DNA of 64,000 bases from an uncultured Algibacter sp. (lineage in GTDB: Bacteria > Bacteroidota > Bacteroidia > Flavobacteriales > Flavobacteriaceae), in NCBI RefSeq assembly GCF_947495675.1, contig NZ_CANLZX010000017.1, positions 32,708 to 96,707 on the forward strand, given 5' to 3'. The stretch's first letter is position 1. Each line of letters starts with the position of its first letter. Made by a program: the position numbers and the translations under genes. Positions 17,436 through 26,572 of this stretch are shown one piece after another. Under the pieces are notes generated by a model. The model made no database searches. It saw only the letters and a list, made by a program, of their open reading frames with translations, and was not told the origin of the DNA.

Positions 17436-19928
17436 ATGAAGAAAGTATCATTTATACTACTATTCTTTTCTTTTTTTTTGCATTTAAATGGACAAACCAA
17501 AAAATTATACCAAATAACCAGAACTCTAAAAGCACCAAATATTGATGGTGTTCTTAATGAAAGTATTTGGAGTAATTTACAGGTAGCAACAGACTTTATT
17601 CAGTTTAAGCCTGAAGTTGGAAAATCGCCAACTAAAGAAAAACGTACTGAAGTAAAAATGTGTTATGATGATAATGCCATTTATATATCTGCTTATTTGT
17701 ATGACAATCCAGAAGACATTATGCGGCAATTTACCCAAAGAGATAATTTTGGACAATCGGACTTTTTTGGTATAATATTCAATCCAAATAACGATGCTCA
17801 AAATAATACTGAGTTTTTTATTTTTAGTTCCGGAACACAAGCCGATGCTGTTGAAAGCCCTAGTAATGGTGAAGATTTTGGGTGGAATGCTGTTTGGGAA
17901 AGTGCTGTAAAAATAGTGGATGACGGTTGGATTATTGAAGTAAAAATACCCTATAGAGCACTACGATTCACACAACAAGAAGACCCAACTTGGGGTATTC
18001 AATTTCATAGACAATATAGAAAAACCAGATCACAATTTACTTGGAATGCTATAGATGTTACTAAAGGAAATTATGGATTATACAATGCAGAATTAAGAGG
18101 TCTTAAAAATATAATTCCACCAACAAGATTAAGTTTTTACCCATATGCTTCTGGGCTAGTTAGTAGTTTTAAAGATGAAACAGATACCGATTTTGCTGCG
18201 GGCTTAGATGTAAAATATGGAATAACTGAAAATATTACATTAGACGCTACATTAATTCCAGATTTTAGTCAAGCTGGTTTTGATAATGTGAGGTTAAACC
18301 TTGGCCCTTTTGAACAACAGTTTGCAGAACAACGCCAATTTTTTACAGAAGGCATAGATTTATTTAATAAAGGAGATTTATTTTATTCAAGGCGTGTTGG
18401 TGATACCCCATCAATCTTTCCAGATACAGAAGACAATGAAGAAATTAAAAATTACCCAGATAAAGTTCAATTAATAAATGCCGTAAAAATATCTGGTAGA
18501 ACAAAAAAAGGGTTAGGTATTGGATTCTTTAACGCTATTACTAAAAAAACATTTGCAACAATTGAAAAAACAGAAATTACAAACGAAAATTTACCTAGCG
18601 AATCTACTGTTAAAACAAAAAGAGATGTAGTTGTTGAGCCGCTTGCAAATTATAATATTATGGTGCTTGACCAACAGTTTAATAAAAACTCTTCTGTTAC
18701 CTTAATTAACACAAACGTTACAAGAAATGGTGATTTTAAAGACGCCAATGTAACCGGATTGTTATTAGATTTAGTGAACAAAAAAAACACCTATGGTGCC
18801 ATAGGAGAAATAAAAATGAGTTCTTTTAACGATATAGAAAATATTGATAATGGCTATAGTGCCAAATTAGGAGCCGGCAAAAATAGTGGTAAATTTAGAT
18901 ATAGTTTAGTTTATAATTATGCAGATGATAATTTTGATATTAATGACTTAGGCATACAATTTAGAAACAATTACAGCAATTTTAGTACAGAAATGAGTTA
19001 TAGAATTTTTGAGCCTACCAAAAGCTTCAATAATTTATATGTTGGTAGCTGGTTTAATTATAATCAGTTAGCAAGCCCTAACACTTATACAGGTGCAAAC
19101 ATGGGATTTAACATAAATGCTACAACTAAAAAATTACATTCATTTGGAATTAATGGTAACTGGAATATAGGTAAACAATATGATTATTTTGAACCAAGAA
19201 ATGGTTTTAATAGCTATTTTGTTACCAAAAACTATGCACAAAGTAATGTATGGATTTCATCAAATTACAATAATCTCTTTGCCATAGATTCTAATTTTGG
19301 ATATGCACTTTTCTTTGATGAAGAACGTCATAATTTTAACAATTGGTGGTATGGAATAACCCCTCGATTTAAATTTAATGATAAGCTACTAATTGTTTTA
19401 GGTTATAGTTTTGATGATTATACAGCAGATAGAGGTTACATTAATAATCAAAAAGTTGATGATGAAATTATTTTTGGTCAACGAAAACGTATTGAAACAA
19501 CTCTTAGTATTTCTGGAAGTTATATTTTTAATCCGTTTAATGCTTTAACATTAAGTTTTAGAAACTATTTAAGCCGTGTTACTTATGATAACCAAGTTTA
19601 TAATTTACAAGATAATGGAAGTCTTGAAGTGTCCAATACACATACAAAAACTACAATAGGTGAAGACTCAGATTTTAACCCAGATGCTAACTTTAACACC
19701 TGGAATTTAGATTTTAGTTACACTTGGCAATTTGCACCAGGAAGTCAATTAACAGCATTATATAGAAATCAGATCTTTAATTTTTCAAATGATTCAAAAG
19801 ACAGTTATTTTGATAGTTTAAATAGCTTGTTTGATCAAGATAAACGAAATACAGTCTCTCTACGATTAGTTTATTTTATTGACTACAATGATGTTAAAAA
19901 TATATTCCAAAACAAAAACAAATCTTAA
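17436..19928 (+). CDS. DUF5916 protein with N-terminal CBM9-like domain
   Basis: About 830 residues with a signal peptide (MKKVSFILLFFSFFLHLNGQ). A carbohydrate-binding family 9-like beta-sandwich lies at about residues 25-215 (APNIDGVLNESIWSN, VKMCYDDNAIYISAYLYD, WIIEVKIPYRALRF). The DUF5916 domain follows, with many alternating hydrophobic and aromatic strands such as RFSYSLVYNYADDNFD-like segments that suggest an outer-membrane beta-barrel. The region FAEQRQFFTEGIDLFNKGDLFYSRR is characteristic of the family. Function is unknown; an envelope role is inferred. The ATG at 17436 is preferred over a TTG at 17403 because the signal peptide begins there. Confidence 0.9.
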   Translation: MKKVSFILLFFSFFLHLNGQTKKLYQITRTLKAPNIDGVLNESIWSNLQVATDFIQFKPEVGKSPTKEKRTEVKMCYDDNAIYISAYLYDNPEDIMRQFTQRDNFGQSDFFGIIFNPNNDAQNNTEFFIFSSGTQADAVESPSNGEDFGWNAVWESAVKIVDDGWIIEVKIPYRALRFTQQEDPTWGIQFHRQYRKTRSQFTWNAIDVTKGNYGLYNAELRGLKNIIPPTRLSFYPYASGLVSSFKDETDTDFAAGLDVKYGITENITLDATLIPDFSQAGFDNVRLNLGPFEQQFAEQRQFFTEGIDLFNKGDLFYSRRVGDTPSIFPDTEDNEEIKNYPDKVQLINAVKISGRTKKGLGIGFFNAITKKTFATIEKTEITNENLPSESTVKTKRDVVVEPLANYNIMVLDQQFNKNSSVTLINTNVTRNGDFKDANVTGLLLDLVNKKNTYGAIGEIKMSSFNDIENIDNGYSAKLGAGKNSGKFRYSLVYNYADDNFDINDLGIQFRNNYSNFSTEMSYRIFEPTKSFNNLYVGSWFNYNQLASPNTYTGANMGFNINATTKKLHSFGINGNWNIGKQYDYFEPRNGFNSYFVTKNYAQSNVWISSNYNNLFAIDSNFGYALFFDEERHNFNNWWYGITPRFKFNDKLLIVLGYSFDDYTADRGYINNQKVDDEIIFGQRKRIETTLSISGSYIFNPFNALTLSFRNYLSRVTYDNQVYNLQDNGSLEVSNTHTKTTIGEDSDFNPDANFNTWNLDFSYTWQFAPGSQLTALYRNQIFNFSNDSKDSYFDSLNSLFDQDKRNTVSLRLVYFIDYNDVKNIFQNKNKS

Positions 19929-19936
19929 ATATATTT

Positions 19937-19962
19937 TTATACCAAACGAACATTTGGTATAA
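19937..19962. repeat. Perfect 10-base inverted repeat upstream of the LolD-like gene
   Basis: TTATACCAAA and TTTGGTATAA flank the 6-base loop CGAACA. No T tail follows. The site lies 8 bases after the DUF5916 stop and 40 bases before the ABC gene, a good place for an operator. Confidence 0.5.
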
Positions 19963-20002
19963 CAGTATAAAGTAGTAAATTCACAGCTGTTATATAATAA
20001 AA

Positions 20003-20665
20003 ATGATTCAAGCAAAAAACATTCATAAATATTACGGTGATTTACAAGTTTTAAAAGGTGTAGATATCCAAATTGAAAAAGGAGAAATTGTTTCAATTGT
20101 TGGTGCTTCTGGAGCAGGAAAAACAACCTTACTACATATTTTAGGTACGTTAGATACACCTGCTTCTAAAAAGGGTTCAGAATTGTTAATAAACAAAATC
20201 AATATAACATCTCTTAAAGACAAAGCTTTAGCCAAGTTTAGAAATGAACATCTTGGGTTTATATTTCAGTTTCATCAATTACTTCCAGAATTTACAGCCA
20301 TAGAAAATGTGTGTTTACCAGCTTTTATTAAAGGTACTAAAAAAGCTGAAGCTGAAAAACATGCTAAAGAACTTTTAGATTTTTTAGGATTGTCTCACAG
20401 GTACAATCATAAACCTAATGAACTTTCTGGAGGTGAACAACAACGTGTAGCAGTAGCTAGAGCTTTAATAAATAGTCCTGATTTAATTTTTGCAGATGAA
20501 CCTTCTGGGAATTTAGATAGCGAATCTGCTGAAAACCTACATAATCTGTTTTTTAAACTTCGTGATAAATTTGGACAAACATTTGTTATTGTAACTCACA
20601 ATGAAGATTTAGCAAATATGGCCGACAGAAAATTGATAATGGTTGATGGTAAGATAACAAACTAA
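20003..20665 (+). CDS. ABC transporter ATP-binding protein, LolD/MacB type
   Basis: A 220-residue ATPase of the LolD-MacB-FtsE class. Motifs in order: Walker [10 protein letters not shown] (about residues 35-43), Q-loop [18 protein letters not shown], signature LSGGEQQR, Walker [13 protein letters not shown], and the switch His in [10 protein letters not shown]. LolD powers release of lipoproteins from the inner membrane together with LolC/LolE; no permease gene is next to it, and in Bacteroidota the permease is often elsewhere. The exact system is therefore uncertain. Its stop overlaps that of the convergent MFS gene. Confidence 0.88.
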   Translation: MIQAKNIHKYYGDLQVLKGVDIQIEKGEIVSIVGASGAGKTTLLHILGTLDTPASKKGSELLINKINITSLKDKALAKFRNEHLGFIFQFHQLLPEFTAIENVCLPAFIKGTKKAEAEKHAKELLDFLGLSHRYNHKPNELSGGEQQRVAVARALINSPDLIFADEPSGNLDSESAENLHNLFFKLRDKFGQTFVIVTHNEDLANMADRKLIMVDGKITN

Positions 20666-21828
20666 TCTTTTTTGTAAAGCGCATACAATCCAAAAATAGG
20701 TCCTATGGCTAATATTAAAAAAAGGTACTTTGCTTCTATTATGGATTGCAAATAGTTTATAAACTGAATACTAATTATTGTAATTGCAAACCCTATTGAA
20801 TTTACTATAGTTAAAGCAGTTCCCTTATATTCTGAGTTTACATTTTGTGCTACTAATGTTGAAAAGAGAGGTGAATCGGCAATAACTACAATACCCCAAA
20901 ACATTAAGAATGTTATAAAAACTATATCGGATTCCAACATAAATAGTAATGGTGATACTAAACAACAAATACAAGACAAAGCAAGAATGGTTCTAGCTAC
21001 TTTTTTAGTTAAAAATCTTTGAGACAAATATCCTGATGCTACACATCCCAAAGAACCTACAGCAATTATGCTAAAACTTAGCAATGGCAAATTAAAATGA
21101 TTTTTTTGATGATAATCAATATAATATTTTAATAATACAGGTACAAAAGCCCAAAATGCATACAACTCCCACATGTGTCCAAAATAACCAAATGCAGCAC
21201 TTCTAAATTTTTTGATTTTAAAAATTTTATAAAATAAGGTTATATCAAATCTTTGAAGTGTTCTTTTATATGGCCCATCTGGTACTAATAAAAAAATTAA
21301 CAATCCTCCAAACAATGCTAAACCCGAAGTGATATAAAGCATAAGTTCCCAATACACAATCCCTTTATATCCATTTAAAACATGAGGAAAAGCCGTACCT
21401 AATACTAAGGCACCAACTAAAAAACCTAGAGTTTTACCCAAACCTTTTTTATAATAGTCTGATGCTATCTTCATCCCTACTGGATATATACCAGCTAAAA
21501 AAAAGCCAGTTAAAAAACGAAGTAACATTAAACTTAATAAGTTTTGAAAGCCAAAAGCCATTAAAGCATTAAATAATGCTGCAATTACAGCACTAACAAA
21601 AAACACTTTTGAAGGTGAAAACCGATCTGATATGGTTAAAATAGCAAATATAAAAGTACCTATAATAAAACCAAATTGTATGGCAGAAGTTAAATTACCT
21701 AATGCTGTAGATTCTAAATTAAATTTAAGGATTAAATCGTTAATAATTGCGTTACCAACAAACCATAAAGAGGTACAGCAAAATTGTGATAAAACAATAA
21801 CAGGAAGGATTATTTTTTTGCTAATCAT
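20662..21828 (-). CDS. Major facilitator superfamily transporter
   Basis: A 388-residue protein with about twelve hydrophobic helices. The MFS loop 2-3 motif is degenerate but placed correctly ([17 protein letters not shown]), and the helix 4-5 region is [25 protein letters not shown]. The N-terminus has a Cys-rich [10 protein letters not shown] segment in helix 1. Substrate is unknown. It converges on the LolD-like gene with overlapping stop codons and diverges from the TIGR02757 gene. Confidence 0.88.
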   Translation of the reverse strand: MISKKIILPVIVLSQFCCTSLWFVGNAIINDLILKFNLESTALGNLTSAIQFGFIIGTFIFAILTISDRFSPSKVFFVSAVIAALFNALMAFGFQNLLSLMLLRFLTGFFLAGIYPVGMKIASDYYKKGLGKTLGFLVGALVLGTAFPHVLNGYKGIVYWELMLYITSGLALFGGLLIFLLVPDGPYKRTLQRFDITLFYKIFKIKKFRSAAFGYFGHMWELYAFWAFVPVLLKYYIDYHQKNHFNLPLLSFSIIAVGSLGCVASGYLSQRFLTKKVARTILALSCICCLVSPLLFMLESDIVFITFLMFWGIVVIADSPLFSTLVAQNVNSEYKGTALTIVNSIGFAITIISIQFINYLQSIIEAKYLFLILAIGPIFGLYALYKKD

Positions 21829-21897
21829 TTAAATGATTTAATGACCAATTTAATTTATAAATATTATAAGTCTCCTTTTTATTAAACTAATTACATT

Positions 21898-21905
21898 TAT
21901 TTTTG
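21898..21905 (+). promoter_or_regulatory. -7 promoter element of the TIGR02757 gene
   Basis: TATTTTTG (exact TAnnTTTG) ends 7 bases before the ATG at 21913, predicting a leader of zero to three bases. Confidence 0.5.
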
Positions 21906-21912
21906 TTGAACT

Positions 21913-22698
21913 ATGAAAGGAAAACAAATAAAACTAACCAAAAGCGAACTTAAAGACTTTTTGGATACTAAAGTTATTCAATATAATAATCCTAAATTTA
22001 TTGAAAGCGATCCTATACAAATTCCACATAAATTTAGTAAAAAAGAAGATATAGAAATTGCTGGTTTTTTAACAGCTACTATTGCTTGGGGAAACCGCAA
22101 AAGCATTATAAATAATGCAAATCGTTTAATGGAATTACTAGACCACTCCCCTTTCGATTTTGTATTAAACCACCAAGAAACAGATCTAGAAAAACTTTTG
22201 CCTTTTGTACATAGAACATTTAATGGAAATGATTGCATACAGTTTATAAAATCGTTGCAACATATTTATAAAAACCATGATGGTTTAGAAAATATTTTTT
22301 CAAAACACACCGAATTTAATTCATTACAAAAATCTATTTCAAAATTTAAATCTACTTTTTTTGAAATTGAACATTTAAAGCGATCTCAAAAACATGTTAG
22401 CGATCCTTTAAAAAATTCGGCTGCCAAACGTATTAATATGTTTTTACGTTGGATGGTTAGAAATGATAATACTGGGGTAGATTTTGGTATTTGGAATTCT
22501 ATTTCGCCAAGCCTTCTTTCTTGTCCTTTAGATGTGCATTCTGGTAATGTTGCCAGAAAACTCGGTTTATTAAAACGAAAACAAAATGATGGTAAAGCAC
22601 TTACTGAATTAGATATAGCTTTAAGAAAACTAGACCCAAAGGACCCTGTTAAATACGATTTTGCTTTATTTGGTTTGGGCGTTTTTGAAGGGTTTTGA
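21913..22698 (+). CDS. TIGR02757 (DUF2400) family protein
   Basis: A 261-residue protein matching TIGR02757, a conserved bacterial family of unknown function distantly related to helix-hairpin-helix DNA glycosylases. Visible signatures are DPIQIPHKFSKKEDIEIAGFLTATIAWGNRKSI, KRINMFLRWMVRNDNTGVDFGIW, LLSCPLDVHSGNVARKLGLL and the C-terminal DPKDPVKYDFALFGLGVFEGF. It is cytoplasmic and monocistronic. A nucleic-acid role is only suggested by distant fold similarity. Confidence 0.9.
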   Translation: MKGKQIKLTKSELKDFLDTKVIQYNNPKFIESDPIQIPHKFSKKEDIEIAGFLTATIAWGNRKSIINNANRLMELLDHSPFDFVLNHQETDLEKLLPFVHRTFNGNDCIQFIKSLQHIYKNHDGLENIFSKHTEFNSLQKSISKFKSTFFEIEHLKRSQKHVSDPLKNSAAKRINMFLRWMVRNDNTGVDFGIWNSISPSLLSCPLDVHSGNVARKLGLLKRKQNDGKALTELDIALRKLDPKDPVKYDFALFGLGVFEGF

Positions 22699-22703
22699 TT
22701 GGT

Positions 22704-22745
22704 GCGTTAGGCATTGTAAAGGAAAGCACACCCTTGTGGTAACGT
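22704..22745. repeat. Dispersed GC-rich intergenic repeat, short copy
   Basis: Begins GCGTTAGG and ends CCCTTGTGGTAACGT. The same outer blocks and GGAAAGC inner block recur at 59724-59804. The ends (GCGTTA/TAACGT) can pair. It begins 5 bases after the TIGR02757 stop, between convergent genes. This copy lacks the central GC-rich part of the other. Confidence 0.7.
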
Positions 22746-22751
22746 ATTGAA

Positions 22752-22792
22752 TAAAAAAAACGATTGACAAACTTAAGATTCATCAATCGTTT
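22752..22792 (-). terminator. Intrinsic terminator of the M61 peptidase gene
   Basis: Ten-pair stem AAACGATTGA/TCAATCGTTT (22758-22767 with 22783-22792), 15-base loop, followed on the - strand by eight T. It lies 27 bases past the peptidase stop. Confidence 0.85.
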
Positions 22793-22819
22793 ATTAAATA
22801 TTATAATTTTAAAGTTATT

Positions 22820-24709
22820 TTATCCTTTTAACCAAGCTTCACGCAATGCGTTTTCCTCTTCTGTTGTATTTGCTTTTTGTTTTAAAGCCTTACCAACTGT
22901 ATAACCTTGAGTTGTAGTGGTTTTTATTACAACTTCTTTACCATCTCTCTCAAGTATTACTTCTACATCTCTACCTGGTTTCCAGCTAAATACTTGGCCT
23001 AAAACTTTATTTGCATTTTGAAGTGTTACTGATTCTCCATCAATCGCTTTTATAATATCGTTTGGTTGTGCGCCTTGCTCTTTCCAAAAACTATTTTCTA
23101 ATACAGAATCTATAAAGAATATACCTTTATCTGGAGATCCACTAACAATAGGTGCGCCACCAACTAAAATATAATTAGCTTCTACTTTCCCCTCGGCTAT
23201 TTCTAGACCAACTTTGTCAAAAAATTCGTTATAATTAATTGGAATATCTCCAACTACGTGTGTATTTAAAAATTCACCAATAGATGGGTAGGTCATGGCT
23301 GTAATTTCATCAATTAATTTGTCGTCTTCAAATGGTTTGTTTTTTCCGTATTTATTAGACAGCTCTTTCATTAATGAAAGTATACCTCTATTTCCATTAC
23401 TTTCTTCACGCGTTAATATATCTATACACATACCAATTAATGCACCTTTTTGGTACACATTTAAATATTGATCTTTATATGGTGCTTTTAATACATTTTC
23501 GCTCATTATGGTAAAACTCATGGCATCATTTAAACGTCTAGAACCATCAATTTTACTCTTTATTTTATTATAAAAATCTTTCTCTTCAACCAAACCTTGA
23601 TCTACTTGAAACAGCGTAGCAAAGTATTCGGTTACACCCTCATACATCCATAAATGTTTTGAAAATGTAGGGTTGTTATAATCAAAATAATGTACGTCTT
23701 CTGAGTGTACACTTAACGGTGTTACAATATGAAAAAACTCATGAGACACTACATCTATCATACTTTCTGCTAATGCTGCTTCATCCATTGATTCTGGCAA
23801 TACAACAACTGTAGATGTATGATGCTCTAAAGCTCCAAATCCTTTAGGAGAATCCTCTTTACTTTCAGATAAATACAAGTAAATATCATAACGCGGTGTA
23901 GCGTTTATATCGCCCAAATAAGCTTTTTGTGCTTTCATCATTTTAAAAACAACATCTTTAAGAGATTTTGCTGAATGCACTTTATTTGGAGAATATACAC
24001 TTAATACAATTTTGATATCGCCAACTTGAAACTCTTCTACATCCAAATTACCGTACATCATTGGGTTATCTGTGATATCAAAATATCTAGGCGCAATATA
24101 ACTTGTAGTGGTTGTTTTTCCGTCGTCACTAACTTTTGAACTTACATTTTGTAAAGCTGATGTACGTACAAAATCGGATGCTGCAGTAACATCTAATTTG
24201 TATTGATTGTTTTTTAATGAATCAAAATAACCAATAAAACCGTGTAAGTTTAAAACATAGTTATTAGGTTCTAAATTCGTCCCTGCTGGCGAAAAAGGCT
24301 CCTCTTTTCCAATACCTCCTTCTTCTTCAATATCGAACGTATCGTTCACTAAATAGGTTATTTTGTCTAATTGTTTGGCATTAGCAATCGTCCAAGTATT
24401 AGTATCGGTTTTATTTACTGCCATTTCATTTCCTTTGTAATCAAAAGCTTTAAAATCGTCTATATACTTACCAAAATCACTAACAGAATAAGTACCTTGA
24501 ACAACTCTTGGTAGCCTATAAGTAACAGTTTCTGTTGTAAAACGACCTGGATTAATGGTTACAGGAGCTTTATCATCAGAGATATTTACTAAATTTATTG
24601 AAGTTTCAATAGGTAAATTTGTTGCTAAATCGTTGCTGATATTTTTAGTTGACCCACAGCCAACTAGCACAGCACCAGCAAATAAAGCGAATAATGTTTT
24701 TGTATACAT
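22820..24709 (-). CDS. M61 family glycyl aminopeptidase-like lipoprotein with PDZ domain
   Basis: A 629-residue lipoprotein (lipobox LVGC near residue 18). The M61 N-terminal beta domain (about 35-250) precedes the gluzincin catalytic domain. The zinc motif is HEFFH (HExxH) in VVSHEFFHIVTPLSVHSE, and the distal glutamate lies in LWMYEGVTEYFATLF. A PDZ domain closes the protein (about 520-605; GIFFIDSVLENSFWKEQGAQPNDIIKAIDGE). M61 enzymes are periplasmic or outer-membrane-associated aminopeptidases. ATG at 24709 is taken; the codon before it is TTG. It has its own terminator. Confidence 0.93.
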   Translation of the reverse strand: MYTKTLFALFAGAVLVGCGSTKNISNDLATNLPIETSINLVNISDDKAPVTINPGRFTTETVTYRLPRVVQGTYSVSDFGKYIDDFKAFDYKGNEMAVNKTDTNTWTIANAKQLDKITYLVNDTFDIEEEGGIGKEEPFSPAGTNLEPNNYVLNLHGFIGYFDSLKNNQYKLDVTAASDFVRTSALQNVSSKVSDDGKTTTTSYIAPRYFDITDNPMMYGNLDVEEFQVGDIKIVLSVYSPNKVHSAKSLKDVVFKMMKAQKAYLGDINATPRYDIYLYLSESKEDSPKGFGALEHHTSTVVVLPESMDEAALAESMIDVVSHEFFHIVTPLSVHSEDVHYFDYNNPTFSKHLWMYEGVTEYFATLFQVDQGLVEEKDFYNKIKSKIDGSRRLNDAMSFTIMSENVLKAPYKDQYLNVYQKGALIGMCIDILTREESNGNRGILSLMKELSNKYGKNKPFEDDKLIDEITAMTYPSIGEFLNTHVVGDIPINYNEFFDKVGLEIAEGKVEANYILVGGAPIVSGSPDKGIFFIDSVLENSFWKEQGAQPNDIIKAIDGESVTLQNANKVLGQVFSWKPGRDVEVILERDGKEVVIKTTTTQGYTVGKALKQKANTTEEENALREAWLKG

Positions 24710-24797
24710 CAAAATTGATTTTTAAAGTTTTTTAATTGACGCGCAAATTACCATAATGTTACGGGCTGCTTTCTTAATGTTTTGTTAAATTCGCAGT

Positions 24798-25805
24798 ATG
24801 CAGAAGCCTTTGGTAAGTATATTAATTCCGTTTAAAAACACAGAAACTTTTATTGGTGCTTGTTTGCAATCAATTTTAGAACAAACCTATACTAATTGGG
24901 AACTACTAATTGTTGATGATAACTCTATTGATTCTAGTTTATCTATAGTTGAAAGTTTTGCTAAGAAAGATTTTAGAATTAAGGTATTTAAAAATTCTGG
25001 GAGCGGTATTATAAATGCTTTACAATTAGCATTTAAAAATAGTACAGGAGAGTTGGTAACTAGAATGGATAGTGATGATGTGATGAAACCCAATAAAATT
25101 AAAGTTCTTGCCAATAATCTTATACAACAAGGTAAAGGACACGTGGCGTTAGGCTTAGTTCATTATTTTTCTTTAAATGGTATAAAAGCTGGATATAAAA
25201 GTTATGAAGTTTGGTTAAATAAATTAACTAAAATAGGAACTAACTATTCTGAAATTTATAAAGAGTGTGTTATACCTTCGCCTTGTTGGATGTTGTACAG
25301 AGACGATTTAATAGCATGTAATGCCTTTAACCCTAATAGATATCCAGAAGATTACGATTTGGCTTTTAGGTTTTATAAACATAATTTTAAATGTATTCCT
25401 TGTAATGTTGTTTTACATGATTGGAGAGATTATAGCCATCGTACCTCTAGAACAAACGAGCACTACGCAGAAAATCATTTTATTCCTTTAAAACTGGACT
25501 ACTTTTTAGAGTTAGATTTTAATACTGAAAAAACACTTGTAGTTTGGGGCGCTGGCAATAAAGGGAAGTTTATTGCTAAAACACTTATTGATAAGCAAAT
25601 TGATTTTGAATGGATTTGCGATAACCCTAAAAAGATTGGAAAAAATATTTATGGTAAGGTATTAAGGGCTTTTAAAGATTTAGAAACTATAAAAAACCCA
25701 CAGAGTATTATAACAGTTGCTAATAAAGAGGCTCAGATCGAAATTAGAAACTATTTAAATTCATTGCATTTTAAAACAATTATAGATTATGTTTTCATTT
25801 GTTAA
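24798..25805 (+). CDS. Family 2 glycosyltransferase with C-terminal Rossmann-like domain
   Basis: A 335-residue protein. The N-terminal GT-A domain (about 1-230) has the nucleotide-sugar motifs SILIPFKNTETFIGACLQSIL, LLIVDDNSIDSS and the metal-binding MDSDDV, with an acceptor-side PEDYDLAFRF. The last 90 or so residues begin LVVWGAGNKGKFIAKTLI, a glycine-rich dinucleotide-binding fold like the one found in sugar-acyltransferase and methyltransferase partners. The fusion is uncommon in my experience. There is no polysaccharide cluster around it, so the acceptor is unknown. Confidence 0.88.
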   Translation: MQKPLVSILIPFKNTETFIGACLQSILEQTYTNWELLIVDDNSIDSSLSIVESFAKKDFRIKVFKNSGSGIINALQLAFKNSTGELVTRMDSDDVMKPNKIKVLANNLIQQGKGHVALGLVHYFSLNGIKAGYKSYEVWLNKLTKIGTNYSEIYKECVIPSPCWMLYRDDLIACNAFNPNRYPEDYDLAFRFYKHNFKCIPCNVVLHDWRDYSHRTSRTNEHYAENHFIPLKLDYFLELDFNTEKTLVVWGAGNKGKFIAKTLIDKQIDFEWICDNPKKIGKNIYGKVLRAFKDLETIKNPQSIITVANKEAQIEIRNYLNSLHFKTIIDYVFIC

Positions 25806-25898
25806 CTGATATATATAAATCTATTAAAACAGAGGTTTAGACACAATAGTCATAGAAATGTCGCAATGATGCCGTTATCAAAATGATTGATTCATTAT

Positions 25899-25906
25899 TA
25901 ATTTTG
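25899..25906 (+). promoter_or_regulatory. -7 promoter element of the XRE-family gene
   Basis: TAATTTTG (exact TAnnTTTG) lies 23 bases upstream of the ATG at 25930. No -33 TTG at proper spacing. Confidence 0.4.
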
Positions 25907-25929
25907 GCTGAAATTAAATTGAATAAACT

Positions 25930-26508
25930 ATGAACATTATTGGAAATAAAATCAAAGAAGTTAGAAACAAAAAAGGAATGTCTCAAGAAGATTTAGCAGA
26001 AAATGCTAAAGTGAGTTTAAGAACCATTCAACGGATAGAAAATAACGAAAATGAACCCAGAGGAAAAACACTTCATTTAATTTGTGAAGCACTAGAGTTA
26101 AATGCTGAAGATATTTTAGATTATGGTAAACAAAACAATAAAAACTACCTTATTTACCTTCACTTATCTGTACTTTCTTTTTTTATTATTCCGCTAGGTA
26201 ATATTATACTTCCCCTAATAATTTGGCTAACAAATAAAGATAAAATAATTGGTTTAAATGAAGCTGGAATAAATCTTTTAAACTTTCAAATTTTTTGGAC
26301 TTTCATAACATATGGCAGTCTAATTGGTTTTGTTATTGCAAAAATTATGCATTTTAAAACAGGTGGTCTAGCCTCTATCCAAATATTAATATATGTATGG
26401 TTAATTTTAAATACAATAAATATTATTTTACCAATATTATTTTCGGTTCGAATAGGAAGAGACTTGCAAAAAAGCCAGTATCCAAAAATTATAAAGTTAA
26501 TTAAATAG
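25930..26508 (+). CDS. XRE-family HTH protein fused to a DUF4870-like membrane domain
   Basis: A 192-residue protein. An XRE/Cro helix-turn-helix covers about residues 4-62 (IKEVRNKKGMSQEDLAENAKVSLRTIQRIENNENEPRGKTL). The rest has about four hydrophobic helices in DUF4870 style (FFIIPLGNIILPLIIWL, INLLNFQIFWTF, LNTINIILPILFS). Such a layout would hold a DNA-binding domain at the cytoplasmic face of the membrane. Targets and signal are unknown. A separate DUF4870 gene lies nearby at 29754-30092. Confidence 0.9.
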   Translation: MNIIGNKIKEVRNKKGMSQEDLAENAKVSLRTIQRIENNENEPRGKTLHLICEALELNAEDILDYGKQNNKNYLIYLHLSVLSFFIIPLGNIILPLIIWLTNKDKIIGLNEAGINLLNFQIFWTFITYGSLIGFVIAKIMHFKTGGLASIQILIYVWLILNTINIILPILFSVRIGRDLQKSQYPKIIKLIK

Positions 26509-26548
26509 ATTTCATTTTATTCCTTAACTAAAAATGAAAAAAAATATA

Positions 26549-26556
26549 TAGATTTG
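26549..26556 (+). promoter_or_regulatory. -7 promoter element of the batA-like operon
   Basis: TAGATTTG (exact TAnnTTTG), 16 bases before the ATG at 26573. An imperfectly placed inverted repeat TTTCATTTT/AAAATGAAA (26510-26539) lies just upstream. Confidence 0.5.
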
Positions 26557-26572
26557 CTCAATCCTAAACAAT

